Positions 54,996 through 63,038 of a DNA stretch of 64,000 nucleotides are shown piece by piece (position 1 is the stretch's first letter; every line of letters starts with the position of its first letter). The position numbers and the translations under genes are program-made. The notes under the pieces were generated by a model. It had not been told where the DNA came from. It worked only from the letters and a program-made list of their open reading frames with translations, and made no database searches. Source of the stretch: Chlorobiota bacterium (GTDB lineage: Bacteria > Bacteroidota > Ignavibacteria > OLB7); the NCBI GenBank assembly GCA_028287785.1, contig JAQBOZ010000009.1:124001-188000 (forward strand). The letters are read 5' to 3'.

Positions 54996-55099
54996 GGGTA
55001 ATAATACGGACGGTTTTCGACCTTAGCAACCACTTCAGGAACACCGCTACATCACCCCCAATCAGATCCACCGCAGCCGTTGATTGCAGACGCTCACAA
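54987..55099 (-). repeat. 113-bp dispersed repeat, copy 2
   Basis: Matches 51433-51545. On the minus strand it reads V-D-L-I-G-G-D-V-A-V and V-R-I-I-T-H-D-N-E. The start codon of the lipoprotein gene lies at its left edge. Confidence 0.55.
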
Positions 55100-55304
55100 T
55101 GCCTCTACTTGACATCGCGGTCTACGATCTGATGGGCCGTTCCATCGTGAAGCTGGACCGCGATGTCTGGAACGATCATGGAGAACCAACCGCACTGATT
55201 GACCTGAACGGAGTAGTAAGTGGGATGTATATTTTTCCGTTGTGCGTGCCACGGGCAGCACCAATGCCGGCACCGGCACGAGCCGCTTCCTGTTGACGCA
55301 CTAG
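55096..55304 (+). pseudogene. Orphan T9SS sorting-domain remnant
   Basis: Reads L-L-D-I-A-V-Y-D-L-M-G-R-S-I and L-I-D-L-N-G-V-V-S-G-M-Y-I-F, the second half of a type A sorting domain, then loses frame in the T-run 55232-55236. One extra T restores S-V-V-R-A-T-G-S and a natural end F-L-L-T-H. It is the tail of a lost T9SS cargo gene. Confidence 0.65.
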
Positions 55305-55354
55305 GAGAAGTCAAACGCAAGATCAATTATCCAGCCCGGCGCAAGCGCAACGCC

Positions 55355-55824
55355 TTATCGTAAATGGGTTACGATCCAGGAGAATTCGTCTTTTACATTA
55401 ACATTCCCCAATACCTGATCAGTACATATTAACTTCCTGAACTTCGGAACTGCCTGTTGCAAATCCTCAATGGATAGTATGATCTTCTTGTCGATGGATA
55501 TCTTATCACCGTTGGTAAGCTCAAGTCCTATAAACCGGCTTCTCCCAATGCTATCGAGTACTTCATTGTACGGCGCCACCAAAAAAAATTTCGATCATTA
55601 CCCAGCGCATCACCCTTCATAATCAAAATCACCCTACTGGTCGATTTTTCTTCTTCCACCGATGTTACTTCTGATGTATCAAATGTGAAGGGATTTCCAT
55701 TTGAAAGCTTAACGATCAACAGCTGACCGCCGGTGCGAACCTGAGCACCTACTTTTAACGTATTTACAGAACACAGAAGTATTCCCCAAAGACACGATAT
55801 CGCAATGAACATCATTCTCTTCAT
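55355..55824 (-). pseudogene. Small secreted protein gene broken in an A8/T8 run
   Basis: The 5' part (from 55824) starts with a signal peptide (M-K-R-M-M-F-I-A-I-S) and L-L-I-V-K-L-S-N-G-N-P-F. The 3' part (55355-55582) reads L-V-A-P-Y-N-E-V-L-D-S-I-G-R and L-T-N-G-D-K-I-S-I. Both repeat a 'K-L-S-N-G / L-T-N-G' strand pattern. One more base in the run 55581-55588 joins them into one ~155-residue protein. Either a true frameshift or an error; function unknown. Confidence 0.55.
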
Positions 55825-56246
55825 GTTGCCCCCAGTTAATGGATTATGGAAAACGGGCCATCATAGTTAAAAGCCGGCCCATAAAGTGAGAATCGAAAAA
55901 ACGCTGGAGGGGAGATTAGACAAGCGGCACCGCATATCCGCTATCCGCATCGTGCTTGCCATAAGCTGCGTGAATGGCGGGGATGGTCACATCGCAAAAT
56001 GTGAAGCCCAAACCGCAGATACAATCACCGCTCCGCACACTCCAGAACACGCTATTTTCCATTTCCGAAAACCTTCTCCCCCGTTCCTGTCCAGATCAGA
56101 AGTTGTCGTCTTTTCCAGTGTTTCCGACCACGACGGAACGGGACCAAATGATTAGAGGGGGGGCTAGGATGTGTCGGGTTAACGTGAACGAGTGCAAGAT
56201 AACTAAATTTATCTTGCACTCGTAAAACTCTCAGACAGTCCAGCTT
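55825..56246. other. Gap ending in a perfect 14-bp hairpin
   Basis: No gene supported. At 56189-56222 a perfect 14-bp stem (CGAGTGCAAGATAA and its complement) with a 6-nt loop lies just downstream of the minus-strand gene at 56247, probably its terminator. Confidence 0.45.
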
Positions 56247-56468
56247 CTACCCATCCGTGCAACTTGATCCTGTCTTTACCCACCCCTTATTGGTACACTT
56301 AAACTGCACCTTGTTACGGCACTTCAGTGTACCAATAGACCATTCCTGTCCATCCCATGTACAACTAGTACCTACGGCCTCAGAAGGGCCAGCCGCTGCT
56401 GCCGCGTCCTCCTCGGAATCATACAGGGGGCCAGTAACACCCTTCGGATCATCATATTCTGAATCCAT
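56247..56468 (-). CDS. Small Cys-containing protein
   Basis: 73 residues; the ATG has GGAGG 5 nt upstream on the minus strand. An acidic, Ala-rich first half (E-E-D-A-A-A-A-A-G) is followed by C-T-W-D-G-Q-E-W-S and two C-x(4-10)-C-like pairs. It resembles a secreted Cys-knot type peptide, but has no signal sequence. A hairpin follows on the 3' side. Function unknown. Confidence 0.55.
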   Translation of the reverse strand: MDSEYDDPKGVTGPLYDSEEDAAAAAGPSEAVGTSCTWDGQEWSIGTLKCRNKVQFKCTNKGWVKTGSSCTDG

Positions 56469-56597
56469 GCTGCCTCCAGTTAACTAAATAAACCGTTGTG
56501 GGAACGATCACAAAATAGTGAATGCACGATAAGAAGCAATTCACTACTTTGATGATGCTCCCCTAACAGACTTTTAACTGGTAAAGGAGATGCTATT

Positions 56598-56867
56598 ATG
56601 AACTTGGATACTGATAAGCAACCAAAGATTCTTCGGAATCCGGACGGAGGTACGGACCTAGACCCCAAGAATCCGAATGGTATTAAACCAGACAATGTTG
56701 TTGTCCTTAAGAGTGGTGGGCCGGATATGGTTGCTCAACTTCTCTTAAAGAACATGGATGATACTATATGGTATGCGTGGTGTGTATGGCAAGATCGAGA
56801 GACAGCTCCCCATGCTGTACATGAGCATTTATTTGATTTAAGACTACTTGGATGGAAAGCAGGGTAG
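56598..56867 (+). CDS. Small protein inside an inverted-repeat cassette
   Basis: 89 residues; ATG preceded by AAAGGAG at good spacing. N-terminal acidic/Asn-rich part (D-T-D-K-Q-P-K-I-L-R-N-P-D-G-G), then V-V-V-L-K-S-G-G and a Trp-rich segment W-Y-A-W-C-V-W. It is soluble, single-copy, and flanked by the inverted repeats. Function unknown. Confidence 0.6.
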   Translation: MNLDTDKQPKILRNPDGGTDLDPKNPNGIKPDNVVVLKSGGPDMVAQLLLKNMDDTIWYAWCVWQDRETAPHAVHEHLFDLRLLGWKAG

Positions 56868-56893
56868 AAGAATAAGACCGGAAAGTTGATATC

Positions 56894-56927
56894 TGAATGC
56901 ACGATAATGCTTCTTATCGTGCATTCA
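56894..56927. terminator. Hairpin after the cassette gene
   Basis: Perfect 14-bp stem TGAATGCACGATAA / TTATCGTGCATTCA with a 6-nt loop. Confidence 0.65.
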
Positions 56928-56957
56928 CTTCCCGACCTGGTTGTAACGTGGCAACCC

Positions 56958-57218
56958 TCAGAAATCGAACATTCGATTATCCAAATCTTGCGCTTGGCTC
57001 CGAAGTTTTTTTGCCAACGCCGTATCCCACCGCCTTTCCGCGTCACGCGCCTCCCTCCGGAGAAGATTAACCTTCTCCGCCCTGGCAAGCACTCTCCTAC
57101 TGCCGGCCGGACCGATCATAAACATGAACTCCATCATCTCCGGTTCCGGTTTCTTCCCCCGAATCTTCCCGGCCAGCCAGGAAACCAGGCTGATAACCAA
57201 CCAGATGAAGTATCTCAT
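56958..57218 (-). CDS. Small membrane-anchored basic protein
   Basis: 86 residues. One N-terminal TM helix (I-W-L-V-I-S-L-V-S-W-L-A-G) and a charged helical cytoplasmic tail (A-R-D-A-E-R-R-W-D-T-A-L-A-K-K-L-R). It lies downstream of the protease operon on the same strand but 118 bp away. No family is recognised. Confidence 0.5.
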   Translation of the reverse strand: MRYFIWLVISLVSWLAGKIRGKKPEPEMMEFMFMIGPAGSRRVLARAEKVNLLRREARDAERRWDTALAKKLRSQAQDLDNRMFDF

Positions 57219-57335
57219 AGACCAGAGTCAGATAACCATTCGCCGTTCGTAGTTCTTAAGGACTGTCTTAGTCTTACGGCGTGATCCTCCAGAAAATGCG
57301 TGGGACGGGAAATAAGAGGGGGAATTGCAGACACT

Positions 57336-58937
57336 TTAAAATTGGAATCGGTACTCGACGCCGGCCCCAAGCCCGATGGCTTCAAAAATTTCGGAGCGCT
57401 GACCTATGCGATCCAGTATTAACTGGGTCCAGCCAGACCATCCTATGCAGGTGATTAAAGACACAGCATGAGATAGAGGTATCTGTCCGACAATGTTCAA
57501 CCCGTAACGATCGCTCCACATGGCGCCAGTAACCGCCTTTCCCCAAGATAGATCCATTTCAATCATCCCGCCATTATAGTATCGCACGATCGGGATGCCT
57601 ACGTTGCCGGAGATCCAGATCGCATTGTAGTCATAGCTATAAGAAGAAAGGTACGCGCCCCTTATGCCGAACCCGGCGTATATCGGCACATCGAAAATGG
57701 TAACCATCTTGGATGAAAAGTCTATTGTCGCGGAACCAGTAGTTGTCGTATGAATCATCAGATAAACCGATGCTCTGGTGCGTGTGGTTTCGGGCTGGAG
57801 ATCATAGGATCCTGAACCGGCTTCACGGAGCAGGTCCGCTACTTCGGCGTGCCAGCGCTCCAGCGCGATCAGCATTGCGGTCCGGCCGCGGTCATCGCGC
57901 ATATGAACGTTCGCGTCACGACGCAGCAACGCGACCACGATATCGACACGCCCATTCCGGGCAGCCATCATCAATGCCGTAAACCCGTTCGCATCCTGCA
58001 CATCGACAAACATTCCGGCGTCGAGAAATTTCTCGACGAGGCGTACATCTCCGCGGCCAGCCTGGGCAATAAATCCGTCCACGTTGTAGTCGACACTATC
58101 CTTCTGCAACTCATTCCGGGCGCCGTTCGGCCTCGTGGTGCTCTCGCCATCCAGGGAAAAAAGAAATGTGGGATTCTGACTCTGCAGACGCTTCAATACA
58201 CGACTGGTGTCTGGTCTGTACCAATGAATTTCACACCACGGGATGGCCCAGCAGATTTTGGTGCTGCCGCCTCCCAGGCCTCCATTTGAAACTCCTATGA
58301 CATGTCCGCTATCGTCCAGAAGGGGGGAGCCGGAATCACCGGGATGCAGGACATCTTCGACACTGATGACGAATCCATCGATATGCGGGCTGCCACGTTC
58401 ACCCAATGCATCGAAGTCGGTCGGTGGTACCAGCTCGCGCAATTGCTGGCGAGGCGTCTCACGCAATGCCACCCGCGATGATACGACCGATGAAATACCG
58501 AATGGATGGCTGAACATCCGCAACTGCCTGAGATGTATCCAATTCTGCGACGTGTCCGCGTCCAGGCCATCGTCCGATATGGTCGTGGAATCGTTCGAGG
58601 TCAGAAAAGCGACATCATGCTCTACGTCCACCAGCGCGATGTGCATTTTGCCCTTGAACTGAGGCGCGTCGTCCAACCCGAATACACGTATGTCTCCCCT
58701 GCTGTCGGCATCGGCAACGCCGTGCAGCGCCGTGACGAAACCTCGAAGCCCACGAACCCTGAAGCCCGTCAGAACCCGGGTTGCCGTTCCCTTATCGCTG
58801 ATGCGGGCACGAATCAGATAGATGTTTCTTTTTACGCTATCCTGTATATCGAGGACATGCTGTGCGCTCGCATTGATCGAACACGCGGTTGCCATCAGAG
58901 ATACGAGAAGAGCACATGGAATCATTTTCTTGTGCAT
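57336..58937 (-). CDS. Exported trypsin-like protease fused to ankyrin repeats and a barrel-like C-terminus
   Basis: 533 residues from ATG (M-H-K-K-M-I-P) with GGAGG just upstream; a longer in-frame start lacks an RBS. Export signal ends A-T-A-C or A-S-A-Q. The catalytic triad of a chymotrypsin-fold protease is visible: His72 (T-A-L-H-G-V), Asp108 (V-E-H-D-V-A-F-L) and Ser202 (P-G-D-S-G-S-P). Ankyrin repeats follow at about 315-380 (G-F-T-A-L-M-M-A-A-R-N-G-R). The last ~150 residues alternate beta strands with Gly/Tyr and end in Phe, as in outer-membrane barrels. It overlaps the upstream membrane-protein gene by 16 bp. The combination is unusual. Confidence 0.8.
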   Translation of the reverse strand: MHKKMIPCALLVSLMATACSINASAQHVLDIQDSVKRNIYLIRARISDKGTATRVLTGFRVRGLRGFVTALHGVADADSRGDIRVFGLDDAPQFKGKMHIALVDVEHDVAFLTSNDSTTISDDGLDADTSQNWIHLRQLRMFSHPFGISSVVSSRVALRETPRQQLRELVPPTDFDALGERGSPHIDGFVISVEDVLHPGDSGSPLLDDSGHVIGVSNGGLGGGSTKICWAIPWCEIHWYRPDTSRVLKRLQSQNPTFLFSLDGESTTRPNGARNELQKDSVDYNVDGFIAQAGRGDVRLVEKFLDAGMFVDVQDANGFTALMMAARNGRVDIVVALLRRDANVHMRDDRGRTAMLIALERWHAEVADLLREAGSGSYDLQPETTRTRASVYLMIHTTTTGSATIDFSSKMVTIFDVPIYAGFGIRGAYLSSYSYDYNAIWISGNVGIPIVRYYNGGMIEMDLSWGKAVTGAMWSDRYGLNIVGQIPLSHAVSLITCIGWSGWTQLILDRIGQRSEIFEAIGLGAGVEYRFQF

Positions 58938-59740
58938 GCTTCCTCCAGGAGTTGCTGAAGGCAGGATAGATCGGTGCATTTTCCAGCTGCCTTGCTGAGT
59001 TTCTCGTCGCTGCTGTTTGTCAGCAGCAACCGGAGCCGCTTCTCATTGCTGCGCGCCTCGCGGAGTCGTGCGCAATCATCATCGGAAACGGTAAATAGTC
59101 CCGCCGTCGATGTACCGCGTCCCTGACCGGATTCTTTTTTCTGATGCTCGACACCGGTGTGACCCCGTGCATCGTTGCCGGTCATCTTCTGCATCGGCTG
59201 TGATTCATGCGGTGCATGAGTGGTGGTATCTATTTTCTGCGAATTGGATCCGTCGGAGTGTGCGGATCTACTATCCGGCGGTGACTCATATGTGGAAAAT
59301 CCGGCATCCACACGCTGCACCGGCTCATCAGCGGGATAGAGATTGTTGAGTAGCAGCCGGGTAAGCGTCTTTTCCGAGAGTCCGGTTGGCGCCCATTCCT
59401 GAACAAACCCATGAACATTCGGTCCGAACCAGCCGTTGGTCCGGGCGTAGATGCCCGCTGATGCCCCGGCGGCGAGCCCGATCAGCATCAGAACCACGGG
59501 GCGTGGATCGACGGTATACTGCGGTGCGTGCGGACGAACCTGTAACCCCGCATGTTCATCCGTGCCCGGGTCGTATTTCAAGCCGGCGAGGGTGCTGACT
59601 AGGCCGACCACGAGCGCGATCACACTCGTCAATACGATATGTACGACCGGAGATACCGAGAGGCCCACAAGCCAGCCAACGGCAACTCCACACGGAAAAA
59701 GCCAGAGCACAACGCCTTTCCTGGCAGCAGCAACAATCAT
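58922..59740 (-). CDS. Three-TM protein, partner of the protease gene
   Basis: 272 residues. TM segments at about 7-25 (V-V-L-W-L-F-P-C-G), 28-52 (V-V-H-I-V-L-T-S-V-I-A-L) and 84-102 (L-M-L-I-G-L-A-A-G-A). A hydrophilic His/Ser-rich linker and a C-terminal helix with D-C-A-R-L-R-E-A and C-T-D-L-S-C-L-Q-Q-L follow. The gene ends inside the protease gene, so the two are co-translated. Role unknown; it may anchor or sense for the protease. Confidence 0.65.
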   Translation of the reverse strand: MIVAAARKGVVLWLFPCGVAVGWLVGLSVSPVVHIVLTSVIALVVGLVSTLAGLKYDPGTDEHAGLQVRPHAPQYTVDPRPVVLMLIGLAAGASAGIYARTNGWFGPNVHGFVQEWAPTGLSEKTLTRLLLNNLYPADEPVQRVDAGFSTYESPPDSRSAHSDGSNSQKIDTTTHAPHESQPMQKMTGNDARGHTGVEHQKKESGQGRGTSTAGLFTVSDDDCARLREARSNEKRLRLLLTNSSDEKLSKAAGKCTDLSCLQQLLEEACTRK

Positions 59741-60103
59741 AATTCCGGTGGTTTGTGGTGTGAAATATTAATAGTGTGAAGATCCGGCCCGGACTGATAA
59801 CAAAGCTCCGGATAATCGCGAAAAATCTACCGTGCGCGGGAACAATAATTAGAAATATCGGTTCTAAACGGCCGGAAGCGAAAAGGGGGGGAATGTGCGG
59901 GATGAACGATTACGCGCGCACCAACCGGCAGTACGTGCACTATGGATATTCGTCCCGGGTGAACGCAAATGCTTTACGATCCGATCGAAGACGGAATTTT
60001 GCAGATTTCCAGATATTACGGGGGGAGCATGGTGATTGTACAGTCAACAATCGATGGCAAATATACGGGGATGAGCCGTCGGATGCAACATTGTTGATCC
60101 GTT
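59741..60103. other. Gap upstream of the protease operon
   Basis: 363 bp. It should hold the minus-strand promoter of the operon. A plus-strand frame of about 110 codons lacks protein character and ends in the repeat at 60104; not supported. Confidence 0.3.
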
Positions 60104-60242
60104 GGTAGTGTCTCAGTTTGAGAAGAAGAGTCATCGCTACCACTGCGTCTTGTCATCCCCGCGCAAGCAGGGATGACAGTCAGAACCTGAGCCTACCAGC
60201 CTCGCTCATCAACCACCGGCTACTCCAAACTGAGACACTACC
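60104..60242. repeat. MITE-like repeat with terminal inverted repeats, copy 2
   Basis: The same 17-bp ends as copy 1 (GGTAGTGTCTCAGTTTG / CAAACTGAGACACTACC), 139 bp long. GTT lies on both sides, a possible 3-bp target duplication. It has no coding capacity. Confidence 0.85.
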
Positions 60243-60990
60243 GTTCTTATCGATCATTTTCCCTTGTAGTAGAGTTACTCGATATCGCTCTATCGTGCCT
60301 TCCGATCGAGCGCGCTGATTCAAATCTTCAGCTTCGTGGCACTATTCCCTGCCAAGTTGATACCACACGGACGTAACGATCGACCATCTGGCAGGACGTG
60401 TGGCCGGATGTGCGTAAGCAATCCGATGGGAGGTTAATGCCGCAGCAGGATACCCGAGCCGACCCCCGCCATGCACCGCGTAGCGCTCCAGCACCGGCAA
60501 CCCCAGAAGGCCAAATTGTAGCACATAGTGGACTCACCCGCGCGTTCGGTGGTGTGGCCGATGTCGCAGAAGTTGAAGCCCTTCTGAGCTAACCCGTCCC
60601 CGTAGCGGCATCCGGTTGACCGGATGCCCGGCCCCGCGTTTCGTACTATTCAACATAATCCTCGATATGAGGGACGTGCGTGGCGGGACACTCGGCCCCA
60701 TCGCGTTCAGAACGATGATGTTCACCGGATCGACTCCCGCGCCGAAGCTCCTGCTTACCTGACTGCCAACGGCCGAACAGGGCGATGTCTCGACCGGAAG
60801 ATTCAGATCCCGGACCCCGTGCGGGCTCGGCCCGATCGCGAAGACCGGAATCCGACCTACCATCGCATGCTGCGCGAAGGTTCTCGCTCCAATCATAGGC
60901 TGAGGGAAGACCATGCGTGGCTTGCAACGCGCTGAGGCGTGTAGAACGATGCGAGATGATCAGGATACCGCTCCAACGCGCTCCGTGCGT
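60243..60990. other. Unassigned region with one unit of a dispersed repeat
   Basis: About 750 bp where all frames give mixed, uncertain protein sense on both strands. At about 60505-60555 it carries CCAAATTGTAGCACA(T)AGT and GTTCGG, an inverted relative of the tandem units at 62.4-62.6 kb. I cannot support a gene here. It may be remains of mobile-element genes. Confidence 0.3.
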
Positions 60991-61548
60991 TCAGAAGGGC
61001 CACTGGAGCGTTTCCAGCCGCATCGGCGTCGTGGCAGACGTCGTCGAGATAGGCGACCAGCATTCCGGCATCTCCAACAAGCCCATGGCGCTGGCAAACT
61101 GCTGCGTGCCGTACGGTCGGCCATCCACGCTTTCCCATGGTGGCAACCACATCGCGCTGTACGAGGCTTGTCTCCCATCGCCGAAACAATGTCCTCTCCA
61201 TGTGCTGCTCCGGCTCATCGCTTTTCTTCGTTGGAGAGACAACGTTGACCTGAGGATGACGAAAAAAGCAGGGACGAATGACAGTACGATGTCCACCCAT
61301 CCTAGGAAAGATGGGGTGAAAAAAAGCAGGCGTATTGAGCTATTTCGGTCATTCCACCTCTGAATCAGCGTATTTCCAACCGATTTCTCGTTGTTTTTCT
61401 CATGTTTGGTTGGATTATCCGTGGTAAACGGCACCACCAGGACCATCACACTGGCAATTGCAGCACCAATCAGGGTATCACCCATCGCATTCATGGCGTG
61501 GCCGTGATCGTGGTGATGGAATGCCGGTTCGTCGGTCATGAGTGTCAA
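60991..61548 (-). CDS. Two-TM membrane protein with a His-rich start
   Basis: 185 residues. The N-terminus has F-H-H-H-D-H-G-H. TM1 is at about 26-42 (L-I-G-A-A-I-A-S-V-M-V-L-V-V) and TM2 at about 83-100 (V-D-I-V-L-S-F-V-P-A-F-F-V). The last third (Q-F-A-S-A-M-G-L-L-E) is less convincing and could be read in another frame. The gene is 7 bp behind the next one on the same strand, so they are probably one transcript. Function unknown; a phage membrane protein is possible. Confidence 0.45.
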   Translation of the reverse strand: MTLMTDEPAFHHHDHGHAMNAMGDTLIGAAIASVMVLVVPFTTDNPTKHEKNNEKSVGNTLIQRWNDRNSSIRLLFFTPSFLGWVDIVLSFVPAFFVILRSTLSLQRRKAMSRSSTWRGHCFGDGRQASYSAMWLPPWESVDGRPYGTQQFASAMGLLEMPECWSPISTTSATTPMRLETLQWPF

Positions 61549-61555
61549 TCCTTGG

Positions 61556-61849
61556 CTATGGGGTCAGGAGGAAAGTCATTGCCGGTTTCGAGATCGGATA
61601 TGATGACCAGCACGGTGCCGGGGAGTTTTGCGTTGTTGCCCTGCCCTGCGAGCGCGGTGCCGATGATTGCCATCTCTCGTGCCTGAGGGCGTTCGTACTC
61701 GATGCTCCAGGAGCGTCCCACGTCGTGAGCATCGTTTCGTGTCTTGCCTGCCGGTCGTTCAGTTCATCGATCAGCATCCTCCAGCGAATGCGATGAATGA
61801 TCCAGCCAAGGGGCATTCCCAGAATACTTGCCGTTGCTACGGACATCAT
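61556..61849 (-). CDS. Small TM-anchored protein
   Basis: 97 residues. M-M-S-V-A-T-A-S-I-L-G-M-P-L-G-W-I-I forms one TM helix, then R-M-L-I-D-E-L-N-D-R-Q-A-R-H-E-T, a charged helix. The tail is Ser/Pro-rich and less protein-like. It may be the membrane-protein partner of the next gene. No family is recognised. Confidence 0.4.
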   Translation of the reverse strand: MMSVATASILGMPLGWIIHRIRWRMLIDELNDRQARHETMLTTWDAPGASSTNALRHERWQSSAPRSQGRATTQNSPAPCWSSYPISKPAMTFLLTP

Positions 61850-61969
61850 GAGCGTTGTTTCTCGGAGTATGATCCTTTTTCGTGCTGCCGCGACATACTT
61901 TCGCTGGCACTCCTGCCGTTCTTCGCAATGTGTCTCTATGCGTCATCGATATGTACCCTAGCCTACCCT

Positions 61970-62174
61970 CCATATACCTTTTTTTTATATATATAAAGGA
62001 TTAGTATATAAAGAATGACACATGACACATATGACGCATGTATCACCTTATTCTATATGTGCAGGAGCATACACGTATAGAAAGAAGCCAGAAAACATGT
62101 CTATTTGCGTCATGTGTCATTCTGAACATTCGTTGTTCAGAATAGCATCCATTCTTCAGAACGTCCCACGTCCT
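61970..62174. promoter_or_regulatory. AT-rich segment with repeated short motifs
   Basis: A T-run followed by TATATATATAAAGG, then ATGACACATGACACATATGACGC, which pairs with GCGTCATGTGTCATTC 80 bp further on. Three TTCAGAAC/GTTCTGAA boxes and the hairpin ATTCTGAAC / GTTCAGAAT (62123-62149) follow. The cluster of inverted and direct short repeats is what is expected of an operator or an origin region in a mobile element. Nothing in it proves which. Confidence 0.4.
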
Positions 62175-62642
62175 TCAGAACATCATTCCTCGTGCATACG
62201 CGCTCGGATACCGGCGATAACGCCGTCCGGTCGTTGCTGAAATCCCCATCACGTTGTTGCGCGAACGTGGACCCGCCGGCGGCTCGGCCAAGGGTATGGC
62301 TTCCAACCAATTGATCTCCATCAGCAGGATCGTGCTCCCCCGCAGGCACTCCCACTCCGGGAGTGTCTGCTCCCGACGCTGGTACCGCGAACGGGGGGAC
62401 ACCGGACTGTGTGCTACAATTTGGCCCAGTACGGCTACCGCTACCGGCCTCCAGGCGACGAGCAGGATCGCGCGCTTTCGCATGCGCTCCCACCCCCGCA
62501 GATGGTGGTACCGCGAACGGGCGGGCACCGACTGTGTGCGACAATTTGGCCCGGTACGGCTACCGGCCTCCAAGCGACGACGATCGCACGAAGGGGGTCC
62601 GGTAGCAGAGCGGACGGAACGATCGATGGGGGATTCATCCAT
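62175..62642 (-). CDS. Predicted protein over a tandem repeat, low confidence
   Basis: 155 residues starting M-D-E-S-P-I-D. The start overlaps the end of the next upstream gene by 8 nt (ATGGATGA), a sign of translation coupling. Within it two units show similar sense: R-S-R-Y-H-H-L-R-G-W-E-R-M-R-K-R and R-S-R-Y-Q-R ... W-E-C-L-R-G. The composition is Arg-rich and could be an artefact of the repeat. Function unknown. Confidence 0.3.
   Translation of the reverse strand: MDESPIDRSVRSATGPPSCDRRRLEAGSRTGPNCRTQSVPARSRYHHLRGWERMRKRAILLVAWRPVAVAVLGQIVAHSPVSPRSRYQRREQTLPEWECLRGSTILLMEINWLEAIPLAEPPAGPRSRNNVMGISATTGRRYRRYPSAYARGMMF
62381..62595. repeat. Tandem repeat with a 126-bp period
   Basis: GGTACCGCGAACGG starts units at 62381 and 62507; each continues with TGTGTGCTACAATTTGGCC or TGTGTGCGACAATTTGGCC and GTACGGCTACCG. 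A third related unit lies inverted at about 60.5 kb. Confidence 0.6.
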
Positions 62643-62880
62643 GCATACCGAACGGATGGAGGTCACGTTCAATCCGCGTCTGTCCTTCGTCGATGTTCTC
62701 GTGTCTGCCCATGCCCTTGATGATGCCCGAGACACCATGCACAACCTTCTCAATACCCGTTCCCGGATTGTCCGGGTCGTTCTTCTTGGAGGAGAGAAGG
62801 CCATTCTTGGCGTTCAAGCGTATGCCGCATTGTGTATCGATGTCAATGAGGATCGCGTGTTGCGTTGCGTTGCCGGTCAT
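62635..62880 (-). CDS. Small protein in an overlapping minus-strand operon
   Basis: 81 residues. Reads I-L-I-D-I-D-T-Q-C-G-I-R-L-N-A-K-N-G and V-H-G-V-S-G-I-I-K-G-M-G, good protein composition. It starts in the stop of the upstream gene (ATGA) and its end overlaps the next start. Small overlapping genes diverging from a CI-like repressor are typical of early phage operons. Function unknown. Confidence 0.5.
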   Translation of the reverse strand: MTGNATQHAILIDIDTQCGIRLNAKNGLLSSKKNDPDNPGTGIEKVVHGVSGIIKGMGRHENIDEGQTRIERDLHPFGMHG

Positions 62881-63038
62881 GATAGCGCCACCAGTCTTCG
62901 TGCGGCCAGTTCGCAGGCCTCATGGTTCTTCTTGGCGCGTTCAGCGATCCGGCAGAGAGCCTCGTTGAGGATGTCCAGATCACCGCTCTTCATTCGCACG
63001 CTGGCACGTTGGTCGGAGATGCTGATGAAGACGTTCAC
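62877..63038 (-). CDS. Small first gene of the minus-strand operon
   Basis: 53 residues from a GTG (V-N-V-F-I-S-I-S-D-Q); an internal ATG gives M-K-S-G-D-L-D-I-L. The body is one long charged helix (L-N-E-A-L-C-R-I-A-E-R-A-K-K-N-H-E). The stop overlaps the next start as ATGA. The frame is open further upstream without a better start. Position and size suit a Cro- or early-phage protein, but no HTH is visible. Confidence 0.4.
   Translation of the reverse strand: MNVFISISDQRASVRMKSGDLDILNEALCRIAERAKKNHEACELAARRLVALS

Larger units (their letters stand above)
56517..56929. repeat. 21-bp inverted repeats flanking a small gene
   Basis: AGTGAATGCACGATAAGAAG(C) at 56517-56537 recurs in reverse at 56909-56929, enclosing the gene at 56598-56867. 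The right copy also forms a local 14-bp hairpin at 56894-56927. The arrangement looks like a small mobile cassette or a gene excised and inserted by its hairpin ends. Confidence 0.6.

Noticed and set aside
60534-61300. Overlapping frames of 90-150 codons on both strands
   Set aside because: None shows sustained protein character or a domain, and they exclude each other.
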